A stretch of DNA of 20,878 nt, from contig JAJLLM010000001.1 of the NCBI GenBank assembly GCA_033837965.1, forward strand, positions 1 through 20,878. Direction: 5' to 3'. The notes beneath the pieces were generated by a model. It saw nothing but the letters and a program-made list of their open reading frames with translations. It made no database searches and was not told where the DNA came from. Position 1 is the stretch's first letter. Every line of letters begins with the position of its first letter. The stretch is from Pseudazoarcus pumilus_A. GTDB lineage: Bacteria > Pseudomonadota > Gammaproteobacteria > Burkholderiales > Rhodocyclaceae. Both the position numbers and the translations under genes were made by a program. This document shows, in pieces, positions 17,098 through 20,878 of this stretch.

Positions 17098-18780
17098 TCA
17101 GATCAGCGTGCGGCGCATGTCGGCCAGCGCCTTGCTGATGTAGTCGATGAAGCGCGTGCCCTCGGCGCCGTCGATGACGCGGTGGTCATACGACAGCGAC
17201 AGCGGCAGCACCTGACGCGGCACGAACTGCTTGCCGTCCCACAGCGGCTTCATGGACAGCTTGGAGAGGCCCAGGATGGCGACTTCCGGCGCGTTGATCA
17301 GCGGCGTGAAGTAGGTGCCACCGATGCCGCCGAGGCTGGAGATCGAGAAGGTGCCGCCCTGCATGTCGGCCGAGCCGAGCTTGCCGTCGCGCGCCTTCTT
17401 GGAAAGCTCCGCCATCTCCAGCGCGATCTCGGTGACGCTCTTCTGGTCGGCGTTCTTGATCACCGGCACGACCAGACCGTTCTCGGTGTCGGCGGCAAAA
17501 CCGATGTGGTAGTACTTTTTGAACACCAGATTGTCGCCGTCGAGCGAGGTGTTGAACTGCGGGTACTTCTTGAGCGCAGCGACGCAGGCCTTGATGACGA
17601 AGGCCAGCATCGTGTAGCGGACGCCAGAGGCCTTGGCCTCGCGCGTTTCGTTAAGCTCCTTGCGCAGCGCTTCGAGTTCGGTCACATCCGTCTCGTCGTA
17701 CTGCGTGACGTGCGGGATCATCACCCAGTTGCGGTGCAGGTTGGCGCCCGAGATCTTCTTGATGCGCTTCATCGGCTGCACGTCGACTTCGCCGTACTTG
17801 GCGAAGTCCACCTTCGGCCAGGGCAGCAGGTCGAGCCCGCCACCACCGCCGCCGGCAGCGGCCGGCGCGGGCGTCTTGCCCGGCACGACGCCGGTGGTCA
17901 TGGCGCCCTTGATGTAGGCGGTGACGTCTTCACGCAGGATGCGGTTCTTCGGCCCGGTGGCCTTGACCAGGGAGAGGTCGACGCCCAGTTCGCGGGCGTA
18001 GGCGCGCACGGACGGGCTGGCATGCACGCTGCCGCCGATCGTCACCGGAGTGGGGGCGTTGGCGGGTGCGCCGGCTGCGGCCGGGGCCGGCGCAGGCGCG
18101 GCGGTCGGAGCGGGAGAGGGAGCCGGAGCGGGCTGCGCGGGTGCCGGAGCAGGTGCTGCGGCGGCAGGCTGGGCCGGGGCGCTTGCGCCAGCGGCCTCGA
18201 CCTTGATCAGCACCGAACCTTCGGACACCTTGCTGCCGACCTTGACCAGCACTTCCTTGACCACGCCGGACGCCGAGGAAGGCACGTCCATCGTGGCCTT
18301 GTCGGATTCCAGCGTGCAGATCGCGTCCTCGGCCTTGATGGTGTCGCCGACCTTCACGAACAGTTCGATGACCGGGACTTCGTCGAAGTCACCGATGTCC
18401 GGCACCTTGACCTCGACCAGGCCGCCGCCTGCCGGCGCAGCGGCTTTCTGCGCGGGAGCCGGGGCGGCTGCGGGGGGCGCAGCGGGTGCAGCCGCCGGGG
18501 CTGCGGCCTTGGCCGGTTCCGGTGCGCTTGCGGCGGCGCCGGCCGCTTCGACCTTGATCAGCACGCTGCCTTCGGCAACCTTGCTGCCGACCTTGATCAG
18601 GACTTCCTTGACCACGCCGGAAGCCGAGGAGGGCACGTCCATCGTGGCCTTGTCGGATTCGAGCGTGCAGATGGCGTCTTCTTCCTTGATCGTGTCGCCG
18701 ACCTTCACGAACAGCTCGATGACCGGGACTTCGTCGAAATCGCCGATGTCCGGAACCTTCACTTCAATCAACTGGCTCAT
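17098..18780 (-). CDS. aceF: Pyruvate dehydrogenase E2, dihydrolipoyllysine acetyltransferase
   Basis: This is the core of the pyruvate dehydrogenase complex; it moves the acetyl group from lipoamide to CoA (EC 2.3.1.12). The 560 residues comprise lipoyl domain 1 (about 4-80, Lys44), an Ala/Pro hinge, lipoyl domain 2 (121-197, Lys161), a second long Ala/Pro hinge (about 200-245), the peripheral subunit-binding domain (about 251-290, ASPSVRAYARELGVDL), a Gly-rich linker, and the catalytic domain (about 320-560) with SYDHRVIDG (His533, Asp537). E. coli has three lipoyl domains on E2. Here there are two on E2 and one on E3. The ribosome site GAGGAG overlaps the aceE stop codon, pointing to translational coupling. 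The gap to aceE is 13 bp. Confidence 0.97.
   Translation of the reverse strand: MSQLIEVKVPDIGDFDEVPVIELFVKVGDTIKEEDAICTLESDKATMDVPSSASGVVKEVLIKVGSKVAEGSVLIKVEAAGAAASAPEPAKAAAPAAAPAAPPAAAPAPAQKAAAPAGGGLVEVKVPDIGDFDEVPVIELFVKVGDTIKAEDAICTLESDKATMDVPSSASGVVKEVLVKVGSKVSEGSVLIKVEAAGASAPAQPAAAAPAPAPAQPAPAPSPAPTAAPAPAPAAAGAPANAPTPVTIGGSVHASPSVRAYARELGVDLSLVKATGPKNRILREDVTAYIKGAMTTGVVPGKTPAPAAAGGGGGGLDLLPWPKVDFAKYGEVDVQPMKRIKKISGANLHRNWVMIPHVTQYDETDVTELEALRKELNETREAKASGVRYTMLAFVIKACVAALKKYPQFNTSLDGDNLVFKKYYHIGFAADTENGLVVPVIKNADQKSVTEIALEMAELSKKARDGKLGSADMQGGTFSISSLGGIGGTYFTPLINAPEVAILGLSKLSMKPLWDGKQFVPRQVLPLSLSYDHRVIDGAEGTRFIDYISKALADMRRTLI
18190..18420 (-). repeat. Lipoyl domain 2 repeat of aceF
   Basis: Residues 121-197 of AceF match residues 4-80 (18541-18771) at 73 of 77 positions by direct reading; the differences are I/V, E/A, I/V and A/S. 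At DNA level the two copies differ at many synonymous sites. Confidence 0.85.
18541..18771 (-). repeat. Lipoyl domain 1 repeat of aceF
   Basis: This is the partner of the repeat at 18190-18420 and encodes AceF residues 4-80 with lipoyl Lys44. A more diverged third copy encodes the N-terminus of LpdA (about 16850-17083). Confidence 0.85.
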
Positions 18781-18793
18781 CGCGGCGTTCTCC

Positions 18794-20878
18794 TCAAACC
18801 GTCATCGGGTTGGGTTTGCTCGGGTCGAGGTCGTACTTCTTGATGGCCTCGGCAACCTTGGCGGCGGGTAGCGCGCCGTCGTCGGCGAGCGACTTCAGTG
18901 CGGCCACGGTGACCCAGTAGCGGTTGACCTCGAAGAAGTGACGCAGCGCCTCGCGCGTGTCCGAGCGGCCGAAGCCGTCGGTGCCGAGCACCGTGTAGCG
19001 ACCCGGCACGTACGGGCGGATCTGCTCGGCGAACAGCTTGACGTAGTCGGTGGCCGCGATGACCGGGCCCTTGGCGCCGTCGAGCAGCGTCTCGACATGC
19101 GACTTCTTCGGCTTGTCGGTCGGGTGCAGCAGGTTCCAGCGGGCGGTCGCCTGACCGTCGCGCGCCAGCTCGTTGAAGCTCGGGCAGCCCCAGATGTCGG
19201 CTTCCACACCCCAGTCGCTCTTGAGCAGGTCGGCGGCGGCGATGACTTCGTTGAAGATGGTGCCGGAGCCCAGCAGCTGAACGCGCGGGCCCTTGCCCTT
19301 GCCGCCCTTGCGGAAGGCATACATGCCCTTGAGGATGTCCTTCTCGGCGCCCTTCGGCATCTCGGGATGTTCGTAGTTCTCGTTCATCACCGTGAGGTAG
19401 TAGAAGACGTCCTCCTGCTCGGCGAACATGCGGCGCATGCCGTCCTGCACGATCACCGCCACTTCGTACTGGAAGGTCGGGTCGTAGCTGATGCAGTTGG
19501 GGATGGTGCCGGCGAGGATCTGGCTGTGGCCGTCCTCGTGCTGCAGGCCCTCGCCGTTGAGCGTGGTGCGACCGGCCGTGCCGCCGATCAGGAAGCCGCG
19601 CGTGCGCTGGTCACCGGCCGCCCAGGCCAGGTCCATGGTGCGCTGCAGGCCGAACATCGAATAGAAGATGTAGAACGGCACCATCTGCACGCCGTGCACG
19701 CTGTAGGCCGTGCCGGCGGCGATCCAGTCGGACATCGAGCCGGCTTCGTTGATGCCTTCCTGCAGCACCTGGCCGTCCACGCTCTCCTTGTAGAACATCA
19801 GCTGGTCGTGGTCTTCCGGCAGGTACTTCTGGCCTTCCTGGCTCCAGATGCCGTACTGGCGGAACATGCCTTCCATGCCGAAGGTGCGCGACTCGTCCGG
19901 CACGATCGGAACGATGTGCTTGCCGATCTGCTTGTCGCGCAGCAGCGTGTTCATGATGCGCACGATGGCCATCGTGGTGGACAGCTCACGGCCTTCACCC
20001 GAGGCCTTGAGCAGCGCGTCGAAGGCGGACAGGGCGGGCACTTGCAGCGGATCGGCCGAGCGGCGGCGCTGCGGCAGGAAACCGCCGAGGTTCTGCCGGC
20101 GCTCGAGCATGTACTTGAACTCGGGCGAATCCTCGGCGAACTTCAGGTAGGGAATCTTCTCCAGCTGGTCGTCCGGCACCGGCAGGTCGAAGCGGTCGCG
20201 GAAGCGACGGATGGCTTCCACATCCATCTTCTTCTGCTGGTGCGAGATGTTCATCGCCTCACCGGCCGAACCCATGCCGAAGCCCTTGATGGTCTTGGCC
20301 AGGATCACGGTCGGTTGGCCGACGTTGTTCACGGCAGCGTTGTAGGCCGCGAAGATCTTGAACAGGTCATGGCCGCCGCGGTTGAGGTTCCAGATTTCCT
20401 GGTCGGTCCAGTCTTCCACCAGCGCCTTCAGCTCCGGCGTGTTGAAGAAGTGCTCGCGCACGTAGGCGCCGTCCTTGGACTTGTAGGTCTGGTACTCGCC
20501 GTCGACCACTTCGAGCATGCGGCGCTTCAGCGCACCGGTCTTGTCGCGCGCAAACAGCGTGTCCCAGTGCGTGCCCCACACCACCTTGAGCACGTTCCAG
20601 CCGGCGCCGCGGAACTCGCCTTCGAGTTCCTGGATGATCTTGCCGTTGCCGCGCACCGGGCCGTCCAGGCGCTGCAGGTTGCAGTTGATGACGAAGATCA
20701 GGTTGTCGAGTTTCTCGCGCGCGGCCATGCCGATGGCGCCCAGCGATTCGACCTCGTCGGTCTCGCCGTCGCCGAGGAAGGCCCAGACCTTGCGCTTGGC
20801 CGCCCGTTCGGCGTCGATCAGGCCGCGGCTGGCCATGTACTTCATGAAGCGCGCCTGATAGATCGCCTGGATCGGGCC
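18794..20878 (-). CDS. aceE: Pyruvate dehydrogenase E1 component, homodimeric type (5' end beyond window)
   Basis: E1 decarboxylates pyruvate with thiamine diphosphate and acetylates the lipoyl group of E2 (EC 1.2.4.1). The frame is open to the window edge (GPIQAIYQARFMKYMASRG), so the ATG at 20845 is internal. About 694 C-terminal residues are visible, and roughly 190-200 are missing compared with the 887 of E. coli AceE. The thiamine-diphosphate motif is visible as GDGETDE (visible residues 36-42) through INCN (64-67). Further homodimeric-E1 hallmarks are GNGKIIQELE, GRTTLNGEGLQHEDGH and IPNCISYDP. The C-terminus ends DLDPSKPNPMTV. It is the first visible gene of aceE-aceF-lpdA; the promoter is outside the window. 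Confidence 0.97.
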   Translation of the reverse strand, partial: GPIQAIYQARFMKYMASRGLIDAERAAKRKVWAFLGDGETDEVESLGAIGMAAREKLDNLIFVINCNLQRLDGPVRGNGKIIQELEGEFRGAGWNVLKVVWGTHWDTLFARDKTGALKRRMLEVVDGEYQTYKSKDGAYVREHFFNTPELKALVEDWTDQEIWNLNRGGHDLFKIFAAYNAAVNNVGQPTVILAKTIKGFGMGSAGEAMNISHQQKKMDVEAIRRFRDRFDLPVPDDQLEKIPYLKFAEDSPEFKYMLERRQNLGGFLPQRRRSADPLQVPALSAFDALLKASGEGRELSTTMAIVRIMNTLLRDKQIGKHIVPIVPDESRTFGMEGMFRQYGIWSQEGQKYLPEDHDQLMFYKESVDGQVLQEGINEAGSMSDWIAAGTAYSVHGVQMVPFYIFYSMFGLQRTMDLAWAAGDQRTRGFLIGGTAGRTTLNGEGLQHEDGHSQILAGTIPNCISYDPTFQYEVAVIVQDGMRRMFAEQEDVFYYLTVMNENYEHPEMPKGAEKDILKGMYAFRKGGKGKGPRVQLLGSGTIFNEVIAAADLLKSDWGVEADIWGCPSFNELARDGQATARWNLLHPTDKPKKSHVETLLDGAKGPVIAATDYVKLFAEQIRPYVPGRYTVLGTDGFGRSDTREALRHFFEVNRYWVTVAALKSLADDGALPAAKVAEAIKKYDLDPSKPNPMTV

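Noticed and set aside
17077..18843. 588-codon plus-strand frame antisense to aceF
   Set aside because: It mirrors the lipoyl-domain repeats of aceF and so looks repetitive itself. It is a shadow of a clear gene.

Overview
The window is about 20.9 kb of high-GC DNA. It most resembles a chromosomal core region of a betaproteobacterium, probably of the Rhodocyclales (Azoarcus/Thauera-like). This rests on the DUF2863 family (which I know mainly from Betaproteobacteria), a ppsR gene divergent from ppsA, a dihydrolipoyl dehydrogenase with its own N-terminal lipoyl domain, and the GC-rich codon use. The genus is an inference. There is no sign of phage, insertion sequences, integrases, CRISPR, tRNA or rRNA. 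No stretch longer than about 240 bp lacks a gene.

Layout. (1) Positions 1-2299 hold the 3' part of comEC (+), a DNA-uptake channel. It converges with a minus-strand group: ppsR, then a DUF2863 gene, then msrB. (2) ppsR (-) and ppsA (+) diverge from a 120-bp spacer that holds a perfect palindrome. PpsA makes PEP from pyruvate, and PpsR is the kinase/phosphorylase expected to switch it. ppsA ends at a textbook terminator. (3) Positions 7512-9433 (+) carry an envelope/cytoskeleton cassette: a membrane-anchored M23 peptidase, a small membrane-anchored coiled-coil protein and a bactofilin. (4) purL (+) follows, with its own TATAAT box inside an inverted repeat. (5) Positions 13637-14095 (+) carry a small repeat lipoprotein and a 53-residue DUF1328 membrane protein, ending at a terminator. 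(6) Positions 14249-15242 (+) carry a DUF2946 protein and a PCuAC-type periplasmic copper chaperone. These end at a 28-bp bidirectional terminator shared with the convergent pyruvate dehydrogenase operon. (7) Positions 15305-20878 (-) hold aceE (5' end outside the window), aceF and lpdA, tightly spaced as one operon.

How the genes work together. Two units act on the pyruvate node: ppsA/ppsR runs pyruvate to PEP, and aceEF-lpdA runs pyruvate to acetyl-CoA. The bactofilin cassette suggests a cytoskeleton-guided murein hydrolase. DUF2946 with PCuAC suggests copper delivery, for example to cytochrome oxidase.

I do not see a clearly new multi-gene system. The best leads are the M23/coiled-coil/bactofilin cassette with its uncharacterised middle gene, the repeat-lipoprotein/DUF1328 pair with an operator-like promoter, and several unexplained inverted repeats in intergenic DNA. 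Long ORFs antisense to ppsA, purL, comEC and aceF are read as GC-rich shadows.
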